DNA from: Fusarium oxysporum f. sp. lycopersici 4287
Lineage: Eukaryota > Ascomycota > Sordariomycetes > Hypocreales > Nectriaceae
Reading direction: 5' to 3'
DNA length: 64,000 nucleotides
Assembly: GCF_000149955.1 (NCBI RefSeq)
Contig: NC_030987.1
Coordinates: 1,737,387-1,801,386 of the forward strand
Below are positions 11,468 to 21,874 of the stretch, piece after piece (positions within the stretch are counted from its first letter, which is position 1; each line of letters opens with the position of its first letter). The notes beneath the pieces are model-generated. The model saw only the letters and a list, made by a program, of their open reading frames with translations, was not told the origin of the DNA and made no database searches. The translations under genes were made by a program, and so were the position numbers.

Positions 11468-13448
11468 CTACTCTATACTCATACGCATGATCCCATCATG
11501 AGTATCAATCATTCCTTGGAAACCAACCCGGCCTTTGCTGTTAAGTCGTCCAGCCGCAGAGCTACTGCCGGATAGGTTTCCTGGTGTGCTGCCGGCTTCG
11601 CTTGGTGCACTACTGCCGGCCTTATCGCCGCCGTTACTACCGGGACGAGAACCCCACGACATACCGTCTCGTTGGAGTGGACTCTGCATGACTGGTGAAT
11701 TGTGAACGCTCATCCCAGGGCTGACAGCTCGACGTTTGAAGCTAACAGGATCAAAATCATCGTCCCGGCGACGTTTACTGTTAATTCTTCGAGTTATTTC
11801 TGCAGCACTTGGTGGTTGAGTACCGCCATTCTGCGGGGCCCAAGATTAGTTTGTTGTTTACTTTGACCAGACAAGGATGCACTTACAGTAGCTCCACCAA
11901 CTGACGGTGAGTCCATCGCCACGTCTTCGCTGATACCTGAGGATGAGCCTCGAGGAAGAAAAGCGGCAGGAGGCGGTGTGGTTCTCGCACCGCCAGTGCT
12001 ACTCGACTCAGAAAAGGTGTCCCAAAACATCTTGCCTTTTGAGTTCTTGATAGCATGTTGCTTAAAACTGCTAGAGAGACCCATGGATATGTCGCCCATG
12101 ATATCGTCCTCGGGTACGTCGTTCAGGCCTTCTTGCTGTGTCAAATTGGGTGAAGAGGGTGCTGTTGTTGATTGAGTTGATTCCAAGGCCGGTTGTGGGA
12201 TCCTGGGCTCAAGCTCCATGTCGCAATCACGAACTTGTTTAACAACTTCGGCTTCTCGACGAAACTCAGATTCGGCAGGAGTGCTCTCTTCCATGAGCGC
12301 AGCACGAATGCGTGCGAATCCTTTTGTCTTGGGCTGTACCGTATTAGTTGCGCGCTCGTATTAATCCGATATAAGTGACTTGCCAAAAGATTTCCCCGTC
12401 TTGTTACTACCCTCCGAATGACATTGCGCTGCCCATCTCCAAGCGCGTCCACATCGCCCATTGCTCGTGTCTCATCGGAATCTGCACCAGAAATGTGCAA
12501 TTGATTAGCCTGCCAACTGATGCTCTCGCGACGAGCTCGAGAAGAATTAGTTGGTGGTGACTTGGATAGAGATGCACCGCTGAATCCCAGTCCCAAAGGC
12601 CCACGAGCCTTCTTCTTGGCTTGTTTGCGGGGTCTTTGTCGCTGTTGGAAACTCATGAGGCTGCTCATTGCAGGGGATCCAAAGGTCCCACCAGACCCTT
12701 GGGGACCGAGAATTGGACCAATCTTATGGACCTGCGGAGTTGTTACGTAGGTCTCATCCATATCCTCGTCCATCAGCTCATCGTCATCTGAGGTACTTGA
12801 CGAATCAGAGCCAATCGCCTGGCTCCCAAGCGAGCTGCTGATGTGCATCTTTTCCTGATTGCCCATGACTGACCATAGAGACGTCGATGTTTGTTCGGGG
12901 CCTGCATAATGACTTCTTCGGCTCGGTATGTTCATTGCCCGGCCACCAGCGGTGGGCGATGAGTCGGGAGAAGACTGTTCGGCGAGGGTCGAGTGGTGTA
13001 GGCTGGTAGCGGCGCGAGAAAAGTCAAGACCGCGGGAGCGACGAGGAAGTATATTGGTAGGAGATGCGTATATCTGGGAGTGGTCCAGTTTAGGTGATAA
13101 AGGTGCGGGTTTGACGTATGAGTTCGCGGCTGGTGGAGTAAATTCTCGAGGAGGCATCTGTATGGAAAAGCCACGGTTGGAGAAGTTTGGGCGTCGGGGC
13201 GTCACTGGCTGAGGAGTGGGAATACTCGTGTCGTCTTTTGATGTCCGTCGAGATGCCTCGACGATGCGTGGTGAGGGAGAGAGTCGAGAGGGGGTTCCTC
13301 CTCCGTCGGACATGGACCGCGTTTTCGTCAAGGGCGACCGAGCCTGGGTTTCCTGCAATCCAGTAACTTCCTGATATCCAACAGCCTTTAAATCGTCCAT
13401 GATGGCCGAGTCCTCATATTCACCCGCAGTATTTCGGAAGCGATCCAT
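11468..13448 (-). CDS. Conserved disordered nuclear-type protein, function unknown
   Basis: Three exons, complement(12384..13448), complement(11887..12333), complement(11468..11830), 624 aa. The first intron (50 nt) has a GC donor (GCAAGT...CTAATACGGTACAG) and joins RRGNLL to PKTKGFARIRAAL in phase 0; the second (56 nt, GTAAGT...CGCAG) is also phase 0. The protein is mostly low complexity (Ser/Pro/Arg), with an acidic patch SDDDELMDEDMDET, a basic KQAKKKARG segment and, near the C-terminus, KRRRDDDFDPVSFKRRAVSP, which look like nuclear localisation signals. Ser-Pro and Thr-Pro sites are frequent, suggesting regulation by proline-directed kinases. The ordered islands (VIRRVVTRRGNLLPKTKGF and the FDPVSFKRRAVSPGMS block) read as conserved motifs, but I do not recognise the family. 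Start chosen as the first ATG in frame; the upstream frame opens only with TTG. Confidence 0.8.
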
Positions 13449-14743
13449 GATGGCTAAATTGTTGCTTTTGCGGAAGGTTGCGGTTTCGAGTTGGCGGTCA
13501 CTATTGCTAGCCTTGAACGTAACTTTGAACAAGGGGCAATAGCTGAGATGAGAATAAAAATATCATGGCATTACATGCTGTGATGCGGTGAGTGTTGAAG
13601 AGAGAAACTGTAAAGAAAGGGCGTAAAGTCAAAGAACGCGAGGTATTGCGATGAGTGGGCGGCTACTACTAACTGTAGCAAGCTTGAGTAAATAGAAATC
13701 CATCTCTTTTAGGTTTGGCCGCCCAGGGCCGCTAAATTAGTTCCACAGGCTGTTGGCGGCTGAGAATGGCCCCGCAAGGCGCCATCAGCGTCAACAGTGA
13801 AACCTTGAATCGCTCATCGACATGGATACGATTATATTATACCTTGTTCTTGGTTTTCATGTTTTTATGAGCATGGCTGTCCCTATAACGGAAACAGTCC
13901 ACCAAGTATACAGTCTGGCTTCGAATATGTACAGTTTACCTTGAGTTTATGTGGCAAGGTACAAGTCTGCAGCACTCACCACGTGCGTACGGCAGTTGGC
14001 CTAGGTTAATCCTGACGACATATTCAGTAAAGGTGCATAAAACTGGGTGTGCTTTGTACGGTTCATACAATTGGAGGTCTGTATCATTGGTATATGGGAA
14101 TGGGCAGTATAATATCAACTTTTCCTTTGGGTCAAGTCAAGAAATAGCTCATCATATTGACTAGCATGTACGTTGTTTGAGATTATTATAGTACATACCG
14201 CTTGTTGAAACTGAAGTCTTTTCTTACTTTGAGAACACAATGAGGGGTCGAGTTGAGATCTTATAACAATACCTAGCCAATGAACCTTAGTTATGAAACA
14301 ATGCACCGTCGCGGCATTGGGACAAGGAAATACCCACACCCAATAAAGACCAGTTTCTCCCAGAAGGCGCCTGTAACAGATAGGTCGTTTAATTATTCAG
14401 TTCCGAACACATACATTGTGGTTCCGAGCGCAGCCAGAAAGAATATGCCTCCAATCTACCCTACACAAGAGCGTGTTAATCAGTTTTGAACTTATAGTGT
14501 CTCTTTCATGATCTACAACTACAAGAGAACCGACAGAGATCCTTCGGTAGAGCTTAAAATCAAATAATTGTAGATGACTGAGTAGTGCTATTGAAATTGT
14601 GATCTCTTTGCTTCCATGAATGATGCTTTGACGTCAGAGCAAAGTGGGGTTACCAAGTGGAGGGGCATTACCTCAACATCAGTTCCGGCTATCATCATAA
14701 AATCCAATAACTTCTCACAGATTCATACTGCACAAAAAGCTCA
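13449..14743. other. Divergent intergenic region, unknown gene / glyoxalase I
   Basis: About 1.3 kb of promoter space shared by two divergently transcribed genes. ORFs are at most about 75 codons and overlap on both strands. A stress-type AGGGG site lies close to the glyoxalase gene and is listed separately. Confidence 0.5.
14661..14665 (+). promoter_or_regulatory. Putative STRE (AGGGG) upstream of glyoxalase I
   Basis: AGGGG, the core stress-response element known from yeast Msn2/4 targets, lies 79 bp before the first ATG of the glyoxalase gene; a related GTGGGG lies about 15 bp further upstream. Glyoxalase I is a stress-induced enzyme in fungi, so the site is plausible, but a 5-base motif occurs often by chance. 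Confidence 0.3.
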
Positions 14744-16093
14744 ATGAACTTTGCAAGAGCCGCACAGCGCATCAAGTCCATTCAAAACTTTCTTACTAGA
14801 CAGACAGTTCCCCGTATTCCTGTACCTGCTATTGCTGCTGGACAATCCAGGTTTGTCACAATGGCTTCAACTACAGATACCAAGAACTACAAGTTCAACC
14901 ACTCAATGTAAGTGCAGATCTTCATGCATCTTCGGTGTGAAAGTAGTTGCTAACTCGGTTCAAAAGGATCCGAGTCAAGGACCCCAAGGCTTCCGGTATG
15001 TCAGACACCTTGATGGCCACAGCCCTGATCATCAAGCCTCATCTTAAGCTTAAATTGAACAAACTCACTACTTGTGCGAATATTGACTCAAATGCAGCTA
15101 AATTCTATGAATTCCTTGGCATGAGCCTTGTGAAGAAGCTCGAATTCCCTGATAGCAAATTCGACCTCTACTTCTTCGGCTATGATTCTCCTAATGCCCT
15201 GTCACACAACAAGAGCACTTTTGACAGGCAAGGACTTATCGAGTTGACTCACAACTACGGCACTGAGGATGATCCTGAGTACAAGGTGAACAACGGTAAC
15301 CAAGAGCCTAACCGTGGTTTTGGCCACACCTGCATTGCCGTCGACAACATCCAGGCCGCCTGCAAGCGTATTGAGGATGCTGGTTATAAGTTCCAGAAAA
15401 AACTGACAGATGGACGCATGCGAAACATCGCCTTTGTACTTGACCCTGATGGCTACTGGGTCGAGGTCGTTGCCAGAAATGATTATAAGCAGACAGAAGA
15501 TGTGAAGGAGACTGATGTGTCAACCTACACTATGGTTTGTTCACCATTCTTATTGATCTTCTAGAATTTGTAGCTAATGATCTAGAACCACACCATGCTT
15601 CGTGTCAAGGATGCTGAGAAGTCCTTGAAGTACTACCAGGAGGTTCTTGGCATGTCTCGACTGCGCACCCTTGAGAACCCTGAGGCCGGCTTCAACCTCT
15701 ACTTCCTCGGCTACCCTGGCGATCAGCCTTTCCCTGAAGGTCAGGATGAGAATACTATCACCCATCGGGAGGGTCTTCTCGAATTGACATGGAACTATGG
15801 CACCGAGAAGGATGAGAACTTCCACTATCATGATGGTAACAGCCAGCCTCAGGGATTTGGCCACATCTGTGAGTTAATATCTGAGTAGGAGAGCAGACAT
15901 GAATCTGACAAATTTAGGCGTTTCGGTTGACAACATTGATGCGGCTTGCAAGCGATTCGAGGATTTGAACGTGAGCTGGAAGAAGAGACTTACAGACGGC
16001 CGAATGAAGAACGTTGCCTTCTTGCTGGATCCTGATGGCTACTGGATTGAGCTTGTACAGAATGAAAAGTTCTCTGGCAAGGAGAACTTCTAG
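14744..16093 (+). CDS. GLO1: Glyoxalase I (lactoylglutathione lyase), two-domain
   Basis: Five exons: 14744..14907, 14967..14995, 15098..15534, 15586..15868, 15918..16093 (introns 59, 102, 51, 49 nt), 362 aa. It isomerises the methylglyoxal-glutathione hemithioacetal to S-lactoylglutathione. Two tandem glyoxalase/VOC domains each carry the same landmarks: HSMIRVKD and HTMLRVKD at the start, GLIELTHNYGTE and GLLELTWNYGTE (metal-ligand Glu), GFGHTCIAVDN and GFGHICVSVDN (metal-ligand His), and KLTDGRMRNIAFVLDPDGYW versus RLTDGRMKNVAFLLDPDGYW. The 29-nt second exon is needed to join NHSM-IRVKDPKAS to AKFYEF. A basic N-terminal extension (MNFARAAQRIKSIQNFLTRQ) precedes a second in-frame ATG at 14861, so the longer form may be mitochondrial and the shorter cytosolic; that is inference. 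A fused two-domain form is normal for fungi. Confidence 0.92.
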
Positions 16094-17127
16094 ATGCCCA
16101 AACTTGCATATTCTATAACAACGGAGTGTTATATCTCAAGATTGAGAAATCAAACTTAGAAACGATGTCATGAAATAAGGCATCAATCTACGCATACTTA
16201 GCCGCATAAGAAGGAAAATGAAGCCAATCAGCATAATATTACAGAACGAACGATGCACAATGTAAAAAGCGTGGGGCAAGCAATTGATCTCCGGTCGATT
16301 TTTCCCACAGCTTAAGGCTCTCATCGTACAAATAGTCATCTTGTACCTTGATAGTTACAGTGATATCAATTTCTGTCGGAGGCCAATTACTTAATAGCGC
16401 CCTTCAAACAGAGAATCGCTTCGATGATATTGATCCAGGCATTTGTGCACATTGAGACTATATCCCAGGTTGACCGGTGAGCCATGTTGCCGTGTTCTCG
16501 CTCAGCATGCACCAGATCAGCGTGTCCAAAGCCACTGGACTTCTTTGCCCGGCAGACACGGGTCGTTTCTAGCGGTGGCACTGGAATGCTTGTGTTATGT
16601 ACCCCACGACGGGCCGTGGCTTGCAGTAGTTGAACATGGAGAAATGAGGGGTTGCAGCTTAGGCTGAGTCTGAGATACAGGTGCCACACCAAAGCTCAAG
16701 CTCAAGTTCCATGGACATTGATGGTTACTCTCTTGGTGCCCCGCCATATCCTGTACCGTGCCGTAGTACTCTGACGGTAATCACAATACTTCACTCGCTG
16801 AACGAGCTTTACGCGCGCAGATGAACCACCCCCGCGCCAGAGATCACTGCCTCCGTGGGGGAGGACAGACTTCTGCATCTCAATCTGCCCGTTCTTATTA
16901 AGGACTTTTACTTTGAGAAACGGTGATCAAGGCTCATCTGGGGCTCATTGGATTGGGTAGCCAAAAAGGTGGCGGTTATCTGTCTCATGGGAGGGCAAAG
17001 ACAAGAGGGGGAACGTCATCTCGATCTTTTTACTTATACTAGGTCGTGTGCCCTCTCACACTTGAACTTGAGTTTCTTAGGATACACACCGTCTTTGCAA
17101 GTACTTCAGACTACTACTCAACTCACC
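16094..17127. other. Intergenic, glyoxalase 3' flank and PGDH promoter
   Basis: Same-strand gene pair. ORFs in 16387-16692 are antisense or overlapping with no domain. The final 100 bases before 17128 are C/T-rich with CTCACACTTG and ACTCACC, as expected of a fungal 5' leader. The frame open upstream of the PGDH ATG begins only with a TTG at 16948. Confidence 0.5.
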
Positions 17128-18837
17128 ATGTCCCCTTCAGCTACTTTTGACACACCGTCTGCTGGCCACTCAAGCCGTCTTAAGATCCTCGTACCTGAAA
17201 AAGTATCTCCAGATGGACTGGCTTTACTCACCCCTCACTTTGATGTTGACAATCGTAAAGGGCTAACAGCCACTGAGCTTATCAATTTGATCCCCAACTA
17301 CCATGGTCTGATTATTCGCTCCGAGACGCAAGTTACAGCTGAAGTCGTCCAAGCTGGACGGAAGCTGAGGGTTGTTGCTCGGGCTGGTGTTGGAGTTGAC
17401 AACATAGATGTCCCTGCCGCAAGCGCCCAAGGCGTTATTGTTGTGAACTCTCCTTCAGGCAACATCCTTGCAGCGGCAGAACACACTATTGCACTCCTCC
17501 TCTCAACAGCCCGTAATGTGGGCCAGGCAGACAGCAGTGTCAAGGCTGGCCGCTGGGAGCGAAGCAAGCTCGTGGGAGTTGAAGTTGGCCGCAAGACTCT
17601 CGGTATCATCGGATTGGGCAAGGTTGGAATGAATGTTGCTCGCATGGCCATAGGTCTCGGTATGACAGTCAAGGCGGTCGACCCCTATGCAAGCACCGAC
17701 ATGGCTCGCCAAACTGGCGTTGAACTGGTTCCAGGGTTGGAGGACCTGCTTCCTGTGGTTGACTTTCTGACCATCCATACGCCCCTGCTTGCTACAACAC
17801 TGGACTTAGTTGGCGAGGCAGAGTTTAAAAAGATGAAGAAGACAGCCCGTGTGCTCAATGTTGCACGCGGTGGTGTGTATAACGAGGAGGCTTTGATAAA
17901 AGCACTTGATGAGGGATGGATCGCAGGAGCGGGTATTGACGTCTGGTCTTCAGAGCCACTGGCTGCAGACTCAGCAGCAGCCCGGCTCAGTCAACACCAC
18001 AAGGTTGTGGCGACACCTCATCTGGGAGCTTCAACAATTGAGGCACAGGAGAATGTTTCCATGGATGTCTGCAAGCAGGTCCTTGAGATTCTTCAAGGCG
18101 GACTTCCTACTAGCGCTGTCAATGCCCCTATTATCATGCCGGAAGAGTACCGTAAGCTGCAACCATCTGTGCAGCTTGTCGAAAAGATGGGCCGTCTCTA
18201 TACGCAGCACTTTGTGCGAAGTAAAGGAGGCATGATAGGGGGTCGTCGATTCGAGCTCATATATCACGGCGACCTGGCTGGCATGACCAACACCAAGCCG
18301 CTGTTTGCTGCTCTTGTCAAAGGTCTTGTGTCCACGATCAGCGACTCGCATATCAACATGGTCAACGCAGCACTCATTGCCAAAGAGAAAGGCATTGTGA
18401 TTAGTGAGACTCGTTCTGGCGATTCACCTTCGACTTATGCCAACTTTGTGACACTACGTTCATATCAGGCTGGTAGCAGTGGCAGTGAGCAGGTAATTGA
18501 AGGCTACGCGAGTGACGAACAAGTCTTCATCTCCAAGCTGGACAGATTCAATGGTGTATTTACACCAGAGGGAACCCTCATTATACTGCACAACTACGAT
18601 GAGCCTGGCAAGATTGGAGGAGTAGGTATGGTGCTCGGAAAGCACGGGATTAACATCAAGTTCATGCAAGTGGCCAGTCTGGACCCCGAAGCTACTAAGG
18701 GAGCCGATACCCCGCCTGACCCGAAAGGCAACGAGGCATTGATGATTCTTGGTGTTCTCGGGCCGGTGAGTGGTGAAGTCTTGGAGGACTTGAAGAACTC
18801 CCCAGGAGTTCTTGATGTTGGACTGGTTAAGCTGTGA
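17128..18837 (+). CDS. D-3-phosphoglycerate dehydrogenase (serine biosynthesis)
   Basis: Single exon, 569 aa, ATG at 17128 with a good context (CACCATG). Oxidises 3-phosphoglycerate to 3-phosphohydroxypyruvate with NAD+, the first committed step of serine synthesis in the cytosol. Visible motifs: VARAGVGVDNIDV (about 83-95), the NAD-binding GLGKVG at 162-167 with Asp185 of AVDPYAS at the end of the next strand, and the catalytic triad Arg247 (NVARGG), Glu276 (DVWSSEP) and His298 (TPHLGAST). After the catalytic part come an intervening ASB-like domain and a C-terminal ACT-type segment (YDEPGKIGGVGMVLGKHGIN) that in this long type I form gives serine feedback control. Length matches the long bacterial/plant/animal-like form rather than the shorter yeast Ser3/Ser33 type (about 469 aa). 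Confidence 0.95.
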   Translation: MSPSATFDTPSAGHSSRLKILVPEKVSPDGLALLTPHFDVDNRKGLTATELINLIPNYHGLIIRSETQVTAEVVQAGRKLRVVARAGVGVDNIDVPAASAQGVIVVNSPSGNILAAAEHTIALLLSTARNVGQADSSVKAGRWERSKLVGVEVGRKTLGIIGLGKVGMNVARMAIGLGMTVKAVDPYASTDMARQTGVELVPGLEDLLPVVDFLTIHTPLLATTLDLVGEAEFKKMKKTARVLNVARGGVYNEEALIKALDEGWIAGAGIDVWSSEPLAADSAAARLSQHHKVVATPHLGASTIEAQENVSMDVCKQVLEILQGGLPTSAVNAPIIMPEEYRKLQPSVQLVEKMGRLYTQHFVRSKGGMIGGRRFELIYHGDLAGMTNTKPLFAALVKGLVSTISDSHINMVNAALIAKEKGIVISETRSGDSPSTYANFVTLRSYQAGSSGSEQVIEGYASDEQVFISKLDRFNGVFTPEGTLIILHNYDEPGKIGGVGMVLGKHGINIKFMQVASLDPEATKGADTPPDPKGNEALMILGVLGPVSGEVLEDLKNSPGVLDVGLVKL

Positions 18838-19766
18838 TCATGGTGCTGGCTGGTCGAACGAAGTGAGGATACCATTCAACATGCTCAGGGGTGGCAATCG
18901 CGACCATAGGAGTGACGGCTCAGAAGTAAACAAAAGACAAAATAAACCTTGATATTATGCGATGATTATCACATGCTCTCCAGCGAGCAAGAAAAAATCT
19001 AACCCTAAGTCTAGGTGCTAAAAATGATCAAACCAAAGGTCTACTGTGTCTATACTAAACTTACACAAGTCTTTTTGTCACTTGGTTATAGAGATCCTCA
19101 GTTTTCTTGCCTCTCTTTGACAGTGGATGATTGATTGTCTTGACAATGACTTCATGCGGCTTTAGCTGGGAAACTAAGGGCATCGTAGCGAGCGGTTTTA
19201 GCTTCTGCAACTTCAAGATTTTAGTGGATTTTGTCGACTGCATTCGGGATCTGGACCTGGTCTAGTGGACGCCTCCACCAATAAAATTATTCTCCCCTCC
19301 CTGGCAGTTCCCTGCGTCATCATGTTCGCGAGTTAGATGACCCGTATCATCCAAGGATAAGGTAGCTAATTCCAACCCTTTCGTCCCACTTCTTTTGCCT
19401 CGTCGTTCTTGTTCTTCATCAAAGCTCGCCTTTGGTGCGAAAAGGTTGGATTTTGATCAGACGAAACGAGGCAAAAAGACTTCAATTGCCCGAATAGCTT
19501 CTCATCCTTAGCGACAGCATCTCTTCAAGCTTCACCTTGACCCTAAGCTCCCCTGTCTCAGCCACATTCCGGTCCTTATCGTGTAAGCTTTGCCAAGATC
19601 GCTTGTGCCTATCCGTCGGAGATTGATTACCTTGGCCTGCCTTGAACGCGTTCAACTCAATCTGACCTTCGACAATCGACATTCGCGGTCTTCCCGCTTC
19701 GCCTTGCGGTGACGAGATAACTCATATATCCACACACACGATATACGAAATACACATCCTGTCACA
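18838..19766. other. Intergenic, PGDH 3' flank and MAM3 promoter
   Basis: Contains a 60-codon minus-strand ORF (19061-19243) without a recognised domain, whose end resembles part of the 41-kb island repeat (see 19065-19114). The last 300 bases before 19767 are C/T-rich and TTCGTC-like, a probable MAM3 5' leader. Confidence 0.5.
19065..19114 (-). repeat. Short remnant resembling the 41-kb island element
   Basis: About 50 bases here (AAGTCTTTTTGTCACTTGG ... CTCAGTTTTCTTGCCTC) resemble the plus-strand segment near 41089-41137 (AAGTCTTTTTATCACTTAG ... CTGAGTTTTCTTTCCTC) by eye, at perhaps 80% identity with a one-base gap. Read on the minus strand, this copy is the 3' end of a 60-codon open frame ending GKKTEDLYNQVTKRLV. 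Probably a solo fragment of a dispersed repeat that escaped into the gene-rich part. Confidence 0.45.
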
Positions 19767-21644
19767 ATGGCGAACGCTGCACGATACAATATGGGCTCAA
19801 TACGCCCGGCTGTCATTGGCATGGGCCGAGTCTTTGGTGCAAGCTTGACGGCTGTCTCTGCCTTTCCGGTTGACACCAAGGGCCACCATGACGCTGGCGA
19901 AGAGGGCGGTTCCAGCCTCTGGGTCCTCGCTGTTGCGTCAATGGTTCTGGTCCTTCTTGGTGGTGCTTTTGCTGGATTGACAATTGCGCAAGCTCCCCTC
20001 CCTCTTGGCGATTCGCGACGCATGCTGACCTCACCAGTTTGATGGGACAAGACAGTATTTATCTCCAGGTTTTATCGGGCGATCCCGCGGAATCGCAGTC
20101 TAAGAATGCGAAACGTGTGTTGAAATTGTTAAAACGAGGAAAGCATTGGGTTCTGGTCACACTGCTGCTATCGAACGTCATTGTCAACGAGTCACTCCCC
20201 GTTGTATTGGACCGAACTCTTGGTGGAGGTGTTGCTGCTGTCGTTGGCAGTACTGTTCTCATCGGTATGTGAGACATGATACCTCTGGTAAGCTTTGCTA
20301 ACCATAGCAGTTATTTTTGGTGAAATTGTTCCCCAGTCCATCTGCGTTCGATACGGCCTTCCTATCGGCGGATACATGTCTACTCCAGTTCTTCTTCTCA
20401 TGTATCTCACCGCTCCCGTTTCTTGGCCTATTGCAAAGCTTCTCGACTGGATTCTGGGTGAGGATCATGGTACTTTGTACAAGAAGAGCGGACTCAAGAC
20501 GCTGGTCACCCTCCACAAGTCTCTGGGTGAGATTTCCGAGCGTCTGAACCAGGATGAGGTAACAATTATCACAGCTGTTTTGGACTTGAAGGACAAGCCC
20601 GTTGCTGAAGTTATGACACCCATCTCCGATGTTTATACGCTTGCCGAAGACCACATCCTCGACGAAAAGACCATGGATGATATTCTATCCTCCGGGTACT
20701 CGCGAATCCCTATCTATCGTTCTGGGAATCACTTGGACTTTGTTGGCATGCTTTTGGTCAAGACACTCATCACCTACGACCCTGAAGATAGGATTCCCGT
20801 CCGCGATGTGCCTCTCGGTGCAATTGTCGAAACGCGCCCTGAGACCAGCTGTCTGGACATCATCAACTTCTTCCAGGAGGGCAAATCGCACATGGTGCTG
20901 GTATCGGAGTTCCCCGGCTCGGACCATGGTGCCCTCGGTGTTGTTACTCTTGAAGATGTGATCGAGGAATTGATTGGAGAGTAAGTAGCCAATTTCACAT
21001 ATGATGAGTATTACTGACCACACAGGGAAATTGTTGACGAATCCGACGTATACGTCGATGTACACAAGGCTATCCGACGTCTTACTCCCGCACCCCGAGC
21101 CCGCCGAATTCACGCAACTGCTGCCGCTGCCGCTGCAATGGCCACTAAGAAGGCCCCAGGCGACTCTATTTTGGTCGACGTTGAAGAACACGCCGAGGAT
21201 CACCCTCCCAATGTCGAGACTGCTTCTTTCCACAGCAATTATGAAGGGGGATTCCACAACTCTGCCAAGACTGCCATTCATATGAAGCGCCGAACCTCTG
21301 ATGGTGGCATAGAAGGCACCCCAGTTGTTGTGAAGGCTAGTCTAGATGAAATGAGGTCTCAACTTCGTCTTGGGCCTGCCAACCGAGCTGCGAACCCTCG
21401 CAGCAATACCCGCAGCCTCTTTAAAATCAAACAAGGTCTCGGCGCGAGCCATACGCCCCCCAACGATGGCTCAAGACCTGCCCAGCCGCGCGCTGCATCC
21501 CACATGGGTTTCACGAGTACTCACGGACAATCTCAGGCGCGGACACAGGGGCATGAACGGACACCATTATTAGCTGAGGAGCACGAAGAAGCTATTGACG
21601 ACGATGAAGATGACCACAGTCGTAAAACAAATGGTCGGCATTAG
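19767..21644 (+). CDS. MAM3: CNNM/MAM3-type metal transport protein (DUF21 + CBS pair)
   Basis: Four exons: 19767..19987, 20038..20264, 20311..20980, 21026..21644, 578 aa. The first intron (50 nt) must use a GC donor (GCAAGC...CACCAG) to give the conserved [14 protein letters not shown]; introns 2 (46 nt) and 3 (45 nt) are canonical. Layout: N-terminal hydrophobic segment (about 48-75), DUF21/CNNM membrane domain with [16 protein letters not shown] and [16 protein letters not shown], then a CBS pair beginning [15 protein letters not shown] and ending [21 protein letters not shown], then an Ala-rich and disordered acidic tail. Yeast Mam3 is vacuolar and affects Mn2+/Cu2+ handling; CNNMs affect Mg2+. 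The exact ion here is not deducible. Convergent with the lactonizing enzyme, 230 bp apart. Confidence 0.93.
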
Positions 21645-21874
21645 GGGGTATATTTAGTGGTATGGATAATAGGGTTTGATGGAATCGTTTCTTAGGAGTG
21701 GCTATATCTAAACCAGGGCCCTTTACTGTTGGGCATACCAGGCAAGGTCTAGTTAATACACCTCCGCAGCATTGATGACAGCAGCCAAATCATGGCAACT
21801 ATAATACTCTTTGACGTCAAATTTTGTCTCATTGTAACTTTATTCTTCTTCTATTCATCCATACTAATATGCTC

